Below, piece after piece: positions 26,636 through 34,895 of a stretch of DNA of 36,231 nucleotides (positions within the stretch are counted from its first letter, which is position 1; every line of letters starts with the position of its first letter). The stretch spans positions 1-36,231 of the forward strand of contig JAHEBM010000033.1 of assembly GCA_024642245.1 (NCBI GenBank). Reading direction: 5' to 3'. Under the pieces are notes generated by a model. It was not told where the DNA came from and searched no databases. It saw nothing but the letters and a program-made list of their open reading frames with translations. Source of the stretch: Haliea sp. GTDB taxonomy: Bacteria; Pseudomonadota; Gammaproteobacteria; Pseudomonadales; Halieaceae. The translations under genes were made by a program, and so were the position numbers.

Positions 26636-27950
26636 TGCCCGACCCACCACTGGATATTGCGTCACGCCGGTACATGATTGTCGCGTCATCAAGGGCCACC
26701 GCGTCTTCGGACAGGAAAATGACGGCGCGACTGCCGTCGGTAAAATAGGCAAAGCCATCGAATGTCATGGCCGGTTCATCCTGTGTGTGCGCTACAGCCC
26801 CGGACACGATGCCAACCTTGAGTACTGAATGGTTGTACCAGAAGCTTTGCAGTATGAAGCGCTGCGCGCTGTCAATGTCCGCGGATATACTCTCTTTTAT
26901 TATTTGCGAAATCAGCTTTGAGTCGTCAAAGTAGCCACTTTCGTGCAGGGCGATGGCCGCTGGCTTGTCCTTGTAACGGTAACCTACCTGCCCCATCCAA
27001 ACGCTGTCACGCCCGACACGCCAGGGCGCCATCCACAAATTCAGCTGCATGCGTTCATTGCCATCGGCCCTGTCGAGGAAAAATATCGCATCGGGGGGCC
27101 GACCGTGGAATCGATGTGAACGCCCCTTTGAGGTCATGTCATTTTCCATCGATGTCTCCTGCCAGTTTCCGCGCAGCAGGGAACGACGCACGGCCAGGGG
27201 CGTACCCACGAACACCACGTTAATCGGGCCGGCATCCAACTGCCCCGTCTCATCGGTAGCGCAGCACGGCATGTCTTCCAACGCGGTCTTTAGCGAGGAC
27301 TGGTCCAGCTCCCGGTATTCGTCAGGTCCATACAGTGTCGCGAAATCCACGACTGAAAAATCGGGGACGAACCCGGGTAGCGGTAGGAAAAACGTAAAGG
27401 TCGTAGCATTGTGATTGCTGAAAATATCCAGGTTAAATCCCTTGGTGCCCGGTCGAAGATGTGTATAGACCAGTCCCGACCTGGTCTGGCCGGCGGGAAT
27501 CATGCGTTGCAGGCTGTTGTCATAGAACCACCGCTGCATGTCTTCATAACCCTGGTCGCTGAATTTTTTGCGATTCTTGTAGGCGACCTCGATCGGTGAA
27601 AAATACTCCCGATCGATGCTCCAAAGGGTCAGGCGCGCGTCGTTTTGGCTGGTATTTTTGACTTCCAGCCAGATCGGCTGTATGCCCTGGGCATACAGAT
27701 CCAGGCCGGTGAGCGCCAGGGTTTCAGAGGAATCCGGCATGGCCGCGTGGACGGTAAAACCGCCCTGTTGTTGCGTCTGCGCGCGCTGCAGGAAAGGTGC
27801 ATCAGCGGCTTGTGTAGCCTGGTAGGCAGCGGTGGCGCAGCCGTTGAGAAAAACGACGACCAGCCAAGCCAAAAATGACCGGAACGTCGGCAGGTGCAGT
27901 GCCTGAAGGCACGAAAGGCGGCAAGTCATCGGATATCTCGTTAAAGCCAT
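26628..27950 (-). CDS. LssY_C-like lipoprotein, first tandem paralogue
   Basis: Function unknown. The 440-residue protein has a lipoprotein signal with lipobox LNGC (Cys38), so it should be anchored in a membrane facing the periplasm. The rest matches the downstream gene segment by segment: QPIWLEVKNTSQNDARLTL, SIDREYFSP, GTKGFNLDIF, LPLPGFVPD, LEDMPCC, INVVFVGTPLAV, NLWMAPWRVG, VWMGQVGY, FTDGSRAVIFLSE. It is more diverged from canonical LssY_C than its partner: the HKID motif is missing. The ATG at 27950 has AGG five bases upstream and directly follows a TAA of a small frame; an ATG seven codons later is also possible. The two genes look like an old tandem duplication. Confidence 0.7.
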   Translation of the reverse strand: MALTRYPMTCRLSCLQALHLPTFRSFLAWLVVVFLNGCATAAYQATQAADAPFLQRAQTQQQGGFTVHAAMPDSSETLALTGLDLYAQGIQPIWLEVKNTSQNDARLTLWSIDREYFSPIEVAYKNRKKFSDQGYEDMQRWFYDNSLQRMIPAGQTRSGLVYTHLRPGTKGFNLDIFSNHNATTFTFFLPLPGFVPDFSVVDFATLYGPDEYRELDQSSLKTALEDMPCCATDETGQLDAGPINVVFVGTPLAVRRSLLRGNWQETSMENDMTSKGRSHRFHGRPPDAIFFLDRADGNERMQLNLWMAPWRVGRDSVWMGQVGYRYKDKPAAIALHESGYFDDSKLISQIIKESISADIDSAQRFILQSFWYNHSVLKVGIVSGAVAHTQDEPAMTFDGFAYFTDGSRAVIFLSEDAVALDDATIMYRRDAISSGGSGND

Positions 27951-28148
27951 TTACGCCTGTCCACAGTCTACTGCCACCTGGTACTGGCCTTTCGGGCCAA
28001 TTTTCATCAATGTGTTCATCACGCGTAGCTTGCCATTTCGCGCAGGCTGCCTGTTCAGGGTGTCGCCATCACTTGTACAGCTTATAGTCTCTTCGTCAAG
28101 GCCGCCCCTTGCCCGGAAGTTCATACTAGCCATAGTGCGATCGTACAC
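27951..28148 (-). CDS. Possible small protein abutting the LssY_C lipoprotein gene
   Basis: A 57-65 residue frame ends in TAA immediately followed by the ATG of the next gene. It would start at a GTG (28148) or at ATGs at 28133 or 28124. None has a clear ribosome site. The C-terminal part (MNTLMKIGPKGQYQVAVDCGQA region) is hydrophilic and not recognised. Codon use is less GC-rich at third positions than in neighbours. It may be a coupled leader peptide or chance. Confidence 0.25.
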   Translation of the reverse strand: MYDRTMASMNFRARGGLDEETISCTSDGDTLNRQPARNGKLRVMNTLMKIGPKGQYQVAVDCGQA

Positions 28149-28493
28149 CAGTATTATTCTTTTCCCTGTGTACCGACCCGCGGTGAAGGATTAAAAAAAA
28201 AGTCGGCTCGATACATGTCCGTCGGGACTCACCCCTCCCTACCGGTTTTGCCACTGAAATGTAGTCTAATTTCAAGCCGGGGGCCAGATGGAATCACCGC
28301 CCCGGAACCACTTGCCCGAAGCGGTAAGGTGCGTATACTCACATACAGGCGATAGGGGACGCCACCGGGGCGAAAAACACTGCTCCGCGTGGGGTTTATT
28401 CCAACAAATTCAATGCGTTCAAAGGAACTTCCCCAGCGCTTCGCTGCCAAAATGAATACCGCAGATACCCTGCGTGGAACTATGGAGTAACAA
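28149..28493. other. Non-coding region between the LssY_C and yccA transcription units
   Basis: The region lies between divergent units. It holds a run of nine A (about 28192-28200), the yccA promoter candidate and the yccA ribosome site. No protein gene or stable RNA was recognised. Confidence 0.5.
28312..28339 (+). promoter_or_regulatory. Probable promoter of yccA
   Basis: TTGCCC (28312-28317), a 16-base gap and TATACT (28334-28339) give a sigma-70-like promoter about 155 bases upstream of the yccA ATG. Confidence 0.5.
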
Positions 28494-29168
28494 ATGCAAG
28501 ACAAGAGCCTTTACAACATGAACACAGTCGGCCTGGAGTCGGCTCTGGGCGCCAATAAGGTGCTGAAGAACACCTACATGCTGTTGGGTATGACCCTGCT
28601 TTTCAGTGCCCTGACCGCGGGTATTTCCATGGCCATCGGACTGCCACAAGGTGCGGCCCTGATCCTCAGCCTGGTGGGTTTTGGCCTGCTCTTTGTTGTT
28701 CACAAGACGGCGGATAGCGGCAAGGGCCTGCTCGCGGTCTTCGCCTTCACCGGTGTGATGGGCGCCTCGATCGGTCCCATGCTGAATTTTTACCTGGCGA
28801 TGCCTAATGGGCCCTCGCTGGTCATGCAGGCACTGGGAGGCACGGCCGTCGTGTTTTTCGGATTATCCGCCTATGCCCTTACCACCCGTAAGGACTTTTC
28901 CTATATGGGCGGCTTCCTGATGGTGGGCCTGCTGGTGGCAGTGGTTGCGATGATCGCCAATATTTTCCTGGCCATTCCTGCCCTGTCGCTGACTATTTCC
29001 GCTGCCGTGGTGATGATCATGTCCGGCCTGATCCTGTTCGACACCAGCCGCATCATCAATGGCGGCGAGACCAACTATATCCGGGCCACTGTGTCCCTTT
29101 ACCTCAATATCTACAACCTGTTCATCCACCTGCTGAGCCTGCTCACTGCCCTGGGTGGCGATGACTGA
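28494..29168 (+). CDS. yccA: YccA, Bax inhibitor-1 family inner-membrane protein
   Basis: YccA is a seven-helix inner-membrane protein of the BI-1 (UPF0005) family. In E. coli it is a substrate and modulator of the FtsH membrane protease and protects a jammed SecY translocon. The 224-residue protein has a cytoplasmic N-terminus (about 25 residues), seven hydrophobic stretches and the typical C-terminal region GLILFDTSRIINGGETNYIRATVSLYLNIYNLF, whose key residues are the Asp and the GGETNY. GGAG lies six bases before the ATG. It has its own promoter and terminator and stands just before tusD, as in Pseudomonas. Confidence 0.95.
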   Translation: MQDKSLYNMNTVGLESALGANKVLKNTYMLLGMTLLFSALTAGISMAIGLPQGAALILSLVGFGLLFVVHKTADSGKGLLAVFAFTGVMGASIGPMLNFYLAMPNGPSLVMQALGGTAVVFFGLSAYALTTRKDFSYMGGFLMVGLLVAVVAMIANIFLAIPALSLTISAAVVMIMSGLILFDTSRIINGGETNYIRATVSLYLNIYNLFIHLLSLLTALGGDD

Positions 29169-29189
29169 CAGCAGGCAGGCAGGACACAA

Positions 29190-29214
29190 ACCCCGGTATG
29201 CACCGGGGTTTTTT
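29190..29214 (+). terminator. Intrinsic terminator of yccA
   Basis: Perfect arms ACCCCGGT (29190-29197) and ACCGGGGT (29202-29209), loop ATGC, then five T. It separates yccA from the tus operon, which starts 20 bases later. Confidence 0.93.
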
Positions 29215-29234
29215 GTTTTGACTACCGAGCGACC

Positions 29235-29627
29235 ATGATCTACTCACTGCTGGTAATGTCCTCCCCCGCCTCCGGTCATTGCGCCATGACCGCCGCGCGG
29301 TTCGCCCAGGCACTGGTGGCGCGCGGTCACAGCATCAAGCGGGTATTTTTCCTCGACGCCGGTTGCTGCAATGGCTCAGCGACCGCGGTGTTTCCGCAGG
29401 ACGAAGACCAGCGATTGGAACCCTGGGTAACCCTGGCTGAGCAAAACGGTGTGGAACTCGTGCTGTGCATCGCCTCGGCGCTCAAACACGGCATGCTGGA
29501 TGACAGCGAAGCACGTCGCTACGACAGGCCCGCGGCCACGGTGCACCCGGCTTTTATCGTATCCGGACTGGGCCAACTGGTGGAAGCCGTCGCCTGCGCT
29601 GATCGACTGGTCACCTTCGGGGGTTGA
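29235..29627 (+). CDS. tusD: Sulfur relay protein TusD (DsrE-like)
   Basis: TusD belongs to the TusBCD complex that accepts persulfide sulfur from TusA and passes it to TusE for 2-thiolation of tRNA U34 by MnmA. The 130-residue DsrE-fold protein has the acceptor Cys78 in ELVLCIASALKHGM, at the same position as in E. coli. It begins the tusD-tusC-tusB-tusE series 20 bases after the yccA terminator. Its stop overlaps or abuts the tusC start. Confidence 0.95.
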   Translation: MIYSLLVMSSPASGHCAMTAARFAQALVARGHSIKRVFFLDAGCCNGSATAVFPQDEDQRLEPWVTLAEQNGVELVLCIASALKHGMLDDSEARRYDRPAATVHPAFIVSGLGQLVEAVACADRLVTFGG

Positions 29628-29629
29628 TC

Positions 29630-30001
29630 GTGGCAGCATCTGAAGCAAAGCGAGTATTGCTGGTCATACGCCATTCCCCCTACGGCAGCAGCCTGGCCCG
29701 TGCCTCTATCGACCTGGCCCTGGCGGCGGCCGCCTTCGACCAGGACGTCAGCCTGCTCTTTCTCGGTGACGGCGTTTTACAGCTGTGCCCGGATCAGCAA
29801 GCTGATGCGGTCGGTTCCAGGAACCTCGGGCGCTTACTGGCCTCTCTCCCGCTTTACGACATCACGCAGGTTTATGTCGATGCGGATGCCGTCACGCGTT
29901 ACCGGCTGGACCTGGCCGCTGCACCAGTCACTGCCCAGGCGCTGGATCGTCAGGCCATCAGCCAGCTCATGGGCTCCCATGATCACCTGGTGGGATTCTG
30001 A
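29630..30001 (+). CDS. tusC: Sulfur relay protein TusC (DsrF-like)
   Basis: TusC is a structural partner in the TusBCD heterohexamer. The protein (about 123 residues) has the DsrF pattern: RHSPYGSSLARASIDLALAAAAF near the N-terminus, VSLLFLGDGV, and the C-terminal SHDHLVGF. A GTG at 29630 with GGGGG six bases upstream is the preferred start; a TTG at 29624 overlapping the tusD stop is possible. It is two bases from tusB. Confidence 0.93.
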   Translation: MAASEAKRVLLVIRHSPYGSSLARASIDLALAAAAFDQDVSLLFLGDGVLQLCPDQQADAVGSRNLGRLLASLPLYDITQVYVDADAVTRYRLDLAAAPVTAQALDRQAISQLMGSHDHLVGF

Positions 30002-30003
30002 CA

Positions 30004-30294
30004 ATGATACTGCATACACTCAACGCGTCTCCCTCCTCCGCCGCTTTTGCCGACTGCCTGCGCCTGATATCGCCCGGCGACGCGCTGCTGTTACTGGGGG
30101 ACGGCGTGTATGCCGCACTGCCGGGCACCCCTGCCCGGCTCGCGCTCGACGACAGCGCGGTACAGCTCTATGTGCTGCACGATGATGCCGCAGCGGCGGG
30201 CATACTGGGACGGATAGACTCCGCCCATCTGATCGACATCCAGGGCTTTGTCGAGCTGACCGAGCGCTTTTCACGCCAGATGGCCTGGTACTGA
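30004..30294 (+). CDS. tusB: Sulfur relay protein TusB (DsrH-like)
   Basis: TusB is the third subunit of the TusBCD complex. The 96-residue protein starts MILHTLNASPS, the usual DsrH opening, has LLLLGDGVYAAL and ends with an aromatic MAWY tail typical of the family. It is packed between tusC (two-base gap) and tusE (four-base gap). Confidence 0.93.
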   Translation: MILHTLNASPSSAAFADCLRLISPGDALLLLGDGVYAALPGTPARLALDDSAVQLYVLHDDAAAAGILGRIDSAHLIDIQGFVELTERFSRQMAWY

Positions 30295-30298
30295 AGTC

Positions 30299-30616
30299 GT
30301 GTTGCCCCCGGATGCCTTTGACCGAGACGGGTTTCTGCGCCGGCTCGACGACTGGACACCGGATGTTGCCCGCCAGATCGCCTCGGCCGAGGGGCTGGCC
30401 CTGACCGAGGGTCACTGGGAAATCATCGAGCTGCTGCGGAATTATTATCGCGAATTCGACAGCTCACCCGCCATGCGGCCACTGGTGAAGTACTGTGCCC
30501 TCAAACTGGGCAGCGACAAGGGCAGGAGTATCTATCTCATGTCCCTGTTCCCCGGCTCTCCAGCAAAACTGGGCAGCAAGATCGCCGGGCTGCCCAAACC
30601 CGACAACTGCCTGTAG
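30299..30616 (+). CDS. tusE: TusE/DsrC-family sulfur carrier
   Basis: TusE takes sulfur from TusBCD and works with MnmA to thiolate tRNA wobble uridine. The 105-residue protein has the DsrC-fold features DFDRDGFL-like start (AFDRDGFLRRLDDW), GHWEIIELLRNYYREF and the flexible C-terminal arm ending KPDNCL, with the active Cys as the penultimate residue (Cys104). It lacks the second upstream Cys of true DsrC sulfite-pathway proteins, so a tRNA-thiolation role fits. The start is GTG (30299); TTG at 30302 is possible. Confidence 0.93.
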   Translation: MLPPDAFDRDGFLRRLDDWTPDVARQIASAEGLALTEGHWEIIELLRNYYREFDSSPAMRPLVKYCALKLGSDKGRSIYLMSLFPGSPAKLGSKIAGLPKPDNCL

Positions 30617-30625
30617 GATTCCCGC

Positions 30626-31642
30626 GTGACCCACGCCAGTTTCGAAAAACCTGAGCAGGAACACCGCTTCGCGCCCTTCGTGCGGACACTCGGCAAAGGC
30701 AAGAGTGGCAGCCGCTCCCTCAGCCGGGATGAGGCGAAGCAGTCCTTTGGCATGATCCTGCGCAACGAGGCGGAAGCAGTACAAGTCGGCGCGTTCCTGA
30801 TGCTGCTGAGGGTAAAGGAGGAGACCGCTGAGGAACTGGCGGGGTTTGTCGATGCCTGCCGCGAGGAAATGCTGAACGCCGGCGGCGATATCCAGGCAGA
30901 CCTGGACTGGCCAAGCTACGCGGGGAAAAAAAGCCAGCACCCCTGGTACATTCTTGCCATGCTGCTGCTGGCAGGAGCCGGCCATCGGGTACTGGCGCAC
31001 GGTGCCGATGGACACACGCCCGGCCGCCTGTATACCGAGGAGGCACTGAAGCAGCTGGGGCTGCCGGTTGCCAACGACTGGCAGCAGGTGGCCGCGCAGC
31101 TGGATAGCTCCGGGTTCAGCTACCTGCCGCTGCGCCATTTCTGCCGGCCGTTGCATGAGCTGGTCCAGTTGCGGCCGCTGCTGGGGCTGCGCTCACCGGT
31201 AAACACGCTCACCCGCATGCTCAACCCCCTGCGTGCACCGTGCAGTATCCAGAGTATATTTCATCCCGCCTATGCGCCGCTGCACCAACAGGCCGACCAG
31301 CTGCTTGGACAGCCAAGGGCGATGGTTTTCAAGGGCGAGGGCGGCGAGGTGGAAATCAAGCCACAGGCAGACACCTGGGTTTACCTGCTGTCAGGTTCCC
31401 ACAGCGAACAGCTCCTGCTGCCACGAGTTACGTCAGCGCGCGCACAGGCCGTCGGCCGACCCGAAGTAGAGCCCCTGCGCGCCCTGTGGCGCGGGACAGC
31501 CCGGGACGAGCATGGCACCCGGGCAGTGATCGGTACCACCGCCCTTGCCCTCGCACTGCTGCAGCCGGGGTTGGCCCTGGATGCTGCCCAGCAGGCAGCC
31601 CGTGAATTGTGGCAATCGCGCGATACCCGGAGACTGGACTGA
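30626..31642 (+). CDS. ybiB: YbiB-like protein (TrpD2 family, anthranilate phosphoribosyltransferase fold)
   Basis: YbiB has the class III/IV nucleoside-phosphorylase and TrpD fold but lacks anthranilate phosphoribosyltransferase activity; the E. coli protein binds nucleic acids and is part of the DNA-damage (LexA) response. The 338-residue protein has the helical N-domain (GKGKSGSRSLSRDEAKQSF, AFLMLLRVKEET) and the larger alpha/beta domain, without the GTGGD phosphoribosyl-diphosphate motif of real TrpD. The GTG start has TAGGA seven bases upstream. It follows tusE after nine bases, and its stop shares a base with the trmA start (TGATG). Confidence 0.88.
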   Translation: MTHASFEKPEQEHRFAPFVRTLGKGKSGSRSLSRDEAKQSFGMILRNEAEAVQVGAFLMLLRVKEETAEELAGFVDACREEMLNAGGDIQADLDWPSYAGKKSQHPWYILAMLLLAGAGHRVLAHGADGHTPGRLYTEEALKQLGLPVANDWQQVAAQLDSSGFSYLPLRHFCRPLHELVQLRPLLGLRSPVNTLTRMLNPLRAPCSIQSIFHPAYAPLHQQADQLLGQPRAMVFKGEGGEVEIKPQADTWVYLLSGSHSEQLLLPRVTSARAQAVGRPEVEPLRALWRGTARDEHGTRAVIGTTALALALLQPGLALDAAQQAARELWQSRDTRRLD

Positions 31643-32736
31643 TGCCCCTGTCCGCCGTCGAGCCTGGCCGCTACGCTCAACTACTTCAGGCAAAGTGCGC
31701 CAGGGTCTGCGCCCTGCTGGCGCCCTTCTCCCCTCCCGAGCCGACCGTTTACCCATCACAACCCACGGGTTTTCGTATGCGCGCCGAGTTCCGCATATGG
31801 CACGAGGGTGATGAACTGGACTACGTGATGTTCCGGCGCGAGGACCCCACCGTGCCGGTCGCTATCGATAGCTTCCCTATCGCCTGCGAGCGCATCCAGC
31901 GCCTGATGCCAGTGTTGCGCGACAAGCTCAAGCACAGCGAGCGCCTGCGCCGAAAACTATTCCAGGTTGAATTTTTGTCAACGCTCGCCGGCGATACACT
32001 GGTCACCCTCGTCTACCACCGCAAACTTGACGCCGCCTGGGAGTCTGCTGCTGCCACGCTGGCCGCAGAGCTGGGACTTTCCGTAATTGGCCGCAGCCGC
32101 CGACAGAAAATAGTCATCGGCAGTAATTTTGTGCGCGAGTCACTGACGGTAGAGGGACGGAGGTTCAGTTATGTCCAGTACGAGCAGGCCTTTACGCAGC
32201 CCAATGCAGGCGTCAATACGCATATGCTGGGCTGGGCCTGCGAGCAGGGAGCGGCGCTGGACGGCGACCTGCTGGAGCTCTACTGCGGCAACGGTAACTT
32301 CACGCTCCCACTGGCCCACCACTTCGACCACGTCATCGCCACCGAGTTGTCAAAAACATCGGTGCGTGCAGCCCGGGAAAACCTCGGGGCGAACGGCATC
32401 ACCAACGTCGAGATTATCCGCCTGTCTGCAGAGGAAGTGACCCAGGCCATGGGTCGCGAGCGGGAGTTTCGCCGACTTGCGGACCTGCCAAGGCCCTTGC
32501 ACGAGTTCGATTTACGTACTCTTTTTGTGGATCCACCCAGGGCAGGTCTCGATGGGAATACGGTTCAAATGGCCAGCGCATTCCAGTGGATAATCTATAT
32601 TTCCTGCAACCCACAGAGCCTGGCGGACAACCTGTCGGTGTTATCCGGGACGCATCGCATTACCCGTTTTGCACTGTTTGACCAGTTTCCCTATACCGAA
32701 CACATGGAGTGCGGTGTGTTGCTGGAACGAAAGTAG
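31642..32736 (+). CDS. trmA: tRNA (uracil-5-)-methyltransferase TrmA
   Basis: TrmA makes 5-methyluridine (ribothymidine) at position 54 in the tRNA T-loop using S-adenosylmethionine. The 364-residue protein (E. coli 366) has the SAM site LLELYCGNGNFTL, the FVDPPRAGLD motif, the nucleophile Cys322 in YISCNPQSL and the base Glu356 in HMECGVLL. The start at 31642 overlaps the ybiB stop by one base. An in-frame ATG at 31609 inside ybiB would add 11 unconserved residues. Confidence 0.97.
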   Translation: MPLSAVEPGRYAQLLQAKCARVCALLAPFSPPEPTVYPSQPTGFRMRAEFRIWHEGDELDYVMFRREDPTVPVAIDSFPIACERIQRLMPVLRDKLKHSERLRRKLFQVEFLSTLAGDTLVTLVYHRKLDAAWESAAATLAAELGLSVIGRSRRQKIVIGSNFVRESLTVEGRRFSYVQYEQAFTQPNAGVNTHMLGWACEQGAALDGDLLELYCGNGNFTLPLAHHFDHVIATELSKTSVRAARENLGANGITNVEIIRLSAEEVTQAMGREREFRRLADLPRPLHEFDLRTLFVDPPRAGLDGNTVQMASAFQWIIYISCNPQSLADNLSVLSGTHRITRFALFDQFPYTEHMECGVLLERK

Positions 32737-32779
32737 GTAATATCTGTTCAGGACAATTTGCAAAAAATGGCGAGATTGT

Positions 32780-33073
32780 ATGGCAATTGAACGAATACCC
32801 CCGGCAGAAGTGGAACGGCGCCTGCTTGCACTTCCAGAGTGGGTCATTGACCACCACAAGCTATACCGGCAATTCATCTTTGGGGATTTTGTCGAGGCTT
32901 TCGGTTTTATGGCCCGGGTAGCACTATTGGCCGAGGCCCAGGATCACCACCCCGAATGGTCGAACGTGTATAACCGGGTGGACATACACCTGACCACCCA
33001 CGATGCCGGCGGTATTTCATCGCGTGATTTTACCCTGGCCGAGAGCATAAACGCCCTGCTCCCGCCTCAGTAG
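32780..33073 (+). CDS. phhB: Pterin-4a-carbinolamine dehydratase
   Basis: This enzyme dehydrates 4a-hydroxytetrahydropterin, recycling the cofactor of aromatic amino-acid hydroxylases; some members also help in pterin metabolism or act as transcription co-factors. The 97-residue protein has the family signature with [20 protein letters not shown], the two adjacent His and the later His being the active-site set. It follows trmA by 43 bases. No phenylalanine hydroxylase gene is in the window. Its stop overlaps the convergent gene's end by seven bases. Confidence 0.93.
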   Translation: MAIERIPPAEVERRLLALPEWVIDHHKLYRQFIFGDFVEAFGFMARVALLAEAQDHHPEWSNVYNRVDIHLTTHDAGGISSRDFTLAESINALLPPQ

Positions 33074-33951
33074 CGAATGCCATAGGCGAGCAGGCCACGC
33101 CCGAGTACCTCGTCGAGGCGATCCGCATCGGCTGCGTTGATTTCAATATGTCGCAGCTTCAGCGCCCGGTAGAGCTCCCGCTTGCGCAGTTTTGCCGACA
33201 AGGCATGGGCAGGCACATTCTCCTCCCAGCAATCGATGTATACGCTGCCTTCTGGCACGTAGAAATCTGCCAGTAATTGCTCTTCGGTGGGCAGTGCCCG
33301 GTGGTAGGCATGTGCGAGCTGGGCCAGGTACAACCAGTTGCATACGCGCGTCTGCAGCCCGGAAGCGAGACTATGGCCGTCAACGCCGACACAGCTGACC
33401 GCGCCGGTGGCAAACAGGTCAGGCTCGGCGTCATCGGCACTGGCTACGGGGTAGCCCTGGTCAGACTGGCGGGTAAGCTCACGATGAATGACCGGGTCGT
33501 CGATAACCTCGTGTGGCCAGGTCACGTAGAACGCACCGCTGTTCTGGCTTTCTTCCTGCTGCCCACCCAGGGCTTTGCCGCGCTCTGTGAGCTCCCAGCC
33601 GATTATGCTATGGCGCTGCAGACCGAGCTCTGCCAGCGCACGGTTGATCTGGCGTGGATGCAGGCGCGGATAATAGCGACGCATCGAGGCGGCGTTGATA
33701 CGCTGGTTTGACTCGATGGCGGCCAGCAAGGGATGTTGCTCAATGCGATCGGGCCAGACTATATAGCGACCGAAACGGCGACTTTGCTGGTAATCGCCTC
33801 CCTCGAACTCTCCCTTGGGTGTCAGCACCCAGGACTCGCCGGAACGCTCGATCCAGCCATAATCCCTGAATGTTGCGAACAGTTGCTGGGCAGGAATATT
33901 GAGTTTTCGCGCCAGGGCTGTGGTTGAAAGCCTGCTTTCTTCGAGTTCCAT
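33067..33951 (-). CDS. Duplicated winged-helix-like module with PD-(D/E)XK-nuclease-like C-terminus
   Basis: The 294-residue protein is not tied to a named function. The N-terminal two-thirds contain two copies of one module. Copy 1 (about 10-68) has [21 protein letters not shown]...[12 protein letters not shown] and GRYIVWP. Copy 2 (about 85-148) has [25 protein letters not shown] and GAFYVTWP. The first half of each resembles a helix-turn-helix. The C-terminal 110 residues ([65 protein letters not shown]) look like a restriction-endonuclease-like fold, with VYIDxW and the following Lys as possible catalytic residues. It starts three bases after the dUTPase stops. It may bind or cut DNA; this is inference. 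Confidence 0.65.
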   Translation of the reverse strand: MELEESRLSTTALARKLNIPAQQLFATFRDYGWIERSGESWVLTPKGEFEGGDYQQSRRFGRYIVWPDRIEQHPLLAAIESNQRINAASMRRYYPRLHPRQINRALAELGLQRHSIIGWELTERGKALGGQQEESQNSGAFYVTWPHEVIDDPVIHRELTRQSDQGYPVASADDAEPDLFATGAVSCVGVDGHSLASGLQTRVCNWLYLAQLAHAYHRALPTEEQLLADFYVPEGSVYIDCWEENVPAHALSAKLRKRELYRALKLRHIEINAADADRLDEVLGRGLLAYGIRY

Positions 33952-33954
33952 GAA

Positions 33955-34584
33955 TTACTCTACCAGCACGAGCTCCACATAGCGCAGCCTGAGCGCACTG
34001 TACACCTGCTCGGCGAAATCGCCGGCGCCGTGATCCATCACCGCCACGAGTTCCGCAAGGTGTTCATTGTCCTCCCTGCCAGCCCAGTTCTTCACATAAG
34101 TACCGTCTTTATAACCGTGATCCTGGCGAAAGAAGTTCAACACGTTCTTGCCGACATAGGCAGTGTAAAGGCTGTCGAAATCCAGTCCCGAGGCGAGCAT
34201 GAGATCGCGAAATCGCGAAGGGGAAAAACCCCTGGTCTGCAGGCAGTGCAGTGCAAGTGCCTCGGTAGACTCCAGCACCCCGAACCCCGTCGGCGCGTGA
34301 GCTTCGAGGTCCGCGATGATCTCCTGGGCTATCTGCTCGATGGTCTTACCGTCATGAAACAGCGCGGAGAGGCCAAAATGCCAGATATCGATAACCTCGA
34401 GCCGAACCTGCTCGATATCCGGCACTTGTTTTTTCCACCACTTGTAGCCGTAGTGCTCTATCAACTCACCGCACTCAATCCAGGCGGCGCGATACCAGGC
34501 AAAGTCCTGCTCCGCCCAGTTTTCATGAACACGCGTATTCATACTGTGTTGCATGGTCAGCATATTGATTAAAGCCTGCTTCAA
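33955..34584 (-). CDS. Dimeric all-alpha dUTP diphosphatase (dUTPase_2 type)
   Basis: The enzyme hydrolyses dUTP (and often dUDP) to dUMP, keeping uracil out of DNA. The 209-residue protein belongs to the all-alpha dimeric family, unlike trimeric Dut. It has metal-site helices WIECGELIEHYGYKWWKK and LEVIDIWHF (Glu37, Glu40, Glu63, Asp66), and the second cluster YVGKNVLNFFRQDHGYKDGTYVKNW with GREDNEHL. The start is a TTG at 34584, supported by a strong GAGGTGA four bases upstream; the first internal ATGs have no such site. It is followed after three bases by the duplicated-module protein. Confidence 0.9.
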   Translation of the reverse strand: MKQALINMLTMQHSMNTRVHENWAEQDFAWYRAAWIECGELIEHYGYKWWKKQVPDIEQVRLEVIDIWHFGLSALFHDGKTIEQIAQEIIADLEAHAPTGFGVLESTEALALHCLQTRGFSPSRFRDLMLASGLDFDSLYTAYVGKNVLNFFRQDHGYKDGTYVKNWAGREDNEHLAELVAVMDHGAGDFAEQVYSALRLRYVELVLVE

Positions 34585-34895
34585 GCGCTCACCTCATGGT
34601 TGACTTCGAAATTCGTCCGCCGGCGCCAGCCGGAAGGGCAATGATAAACAGGGACTCAAGGGATAGATAGGCCGGAGTGCCAGGTCCGAGTCCATCTGTG
34701 CCACATTATAGTAAGCAGCTATTATTGCGAATAAACCCAACATCCGCATCATCAGAATCTCGCTATGGCGTAGTATCACCAAAATCGCCTTCCTGCTTTC
34801 AAACTGCAGAACACCACGGGATTTTTATTACAATTACCAATATAGTTCCCCGGCACATGCAATAAATCTGCGTCAGACACGTTCTCGCTTGCTGC
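34585..34895. other. Non-coding region upstream of the dUTPase gene
   Basis: This 311-base AT-richer stretch holds the dUTPase ribosome site at its left end and presumably its promoter. Frames in it are short and unlike any protein known to me. No terminator, tRNA or repeat was seen. Confidence 0.5.
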
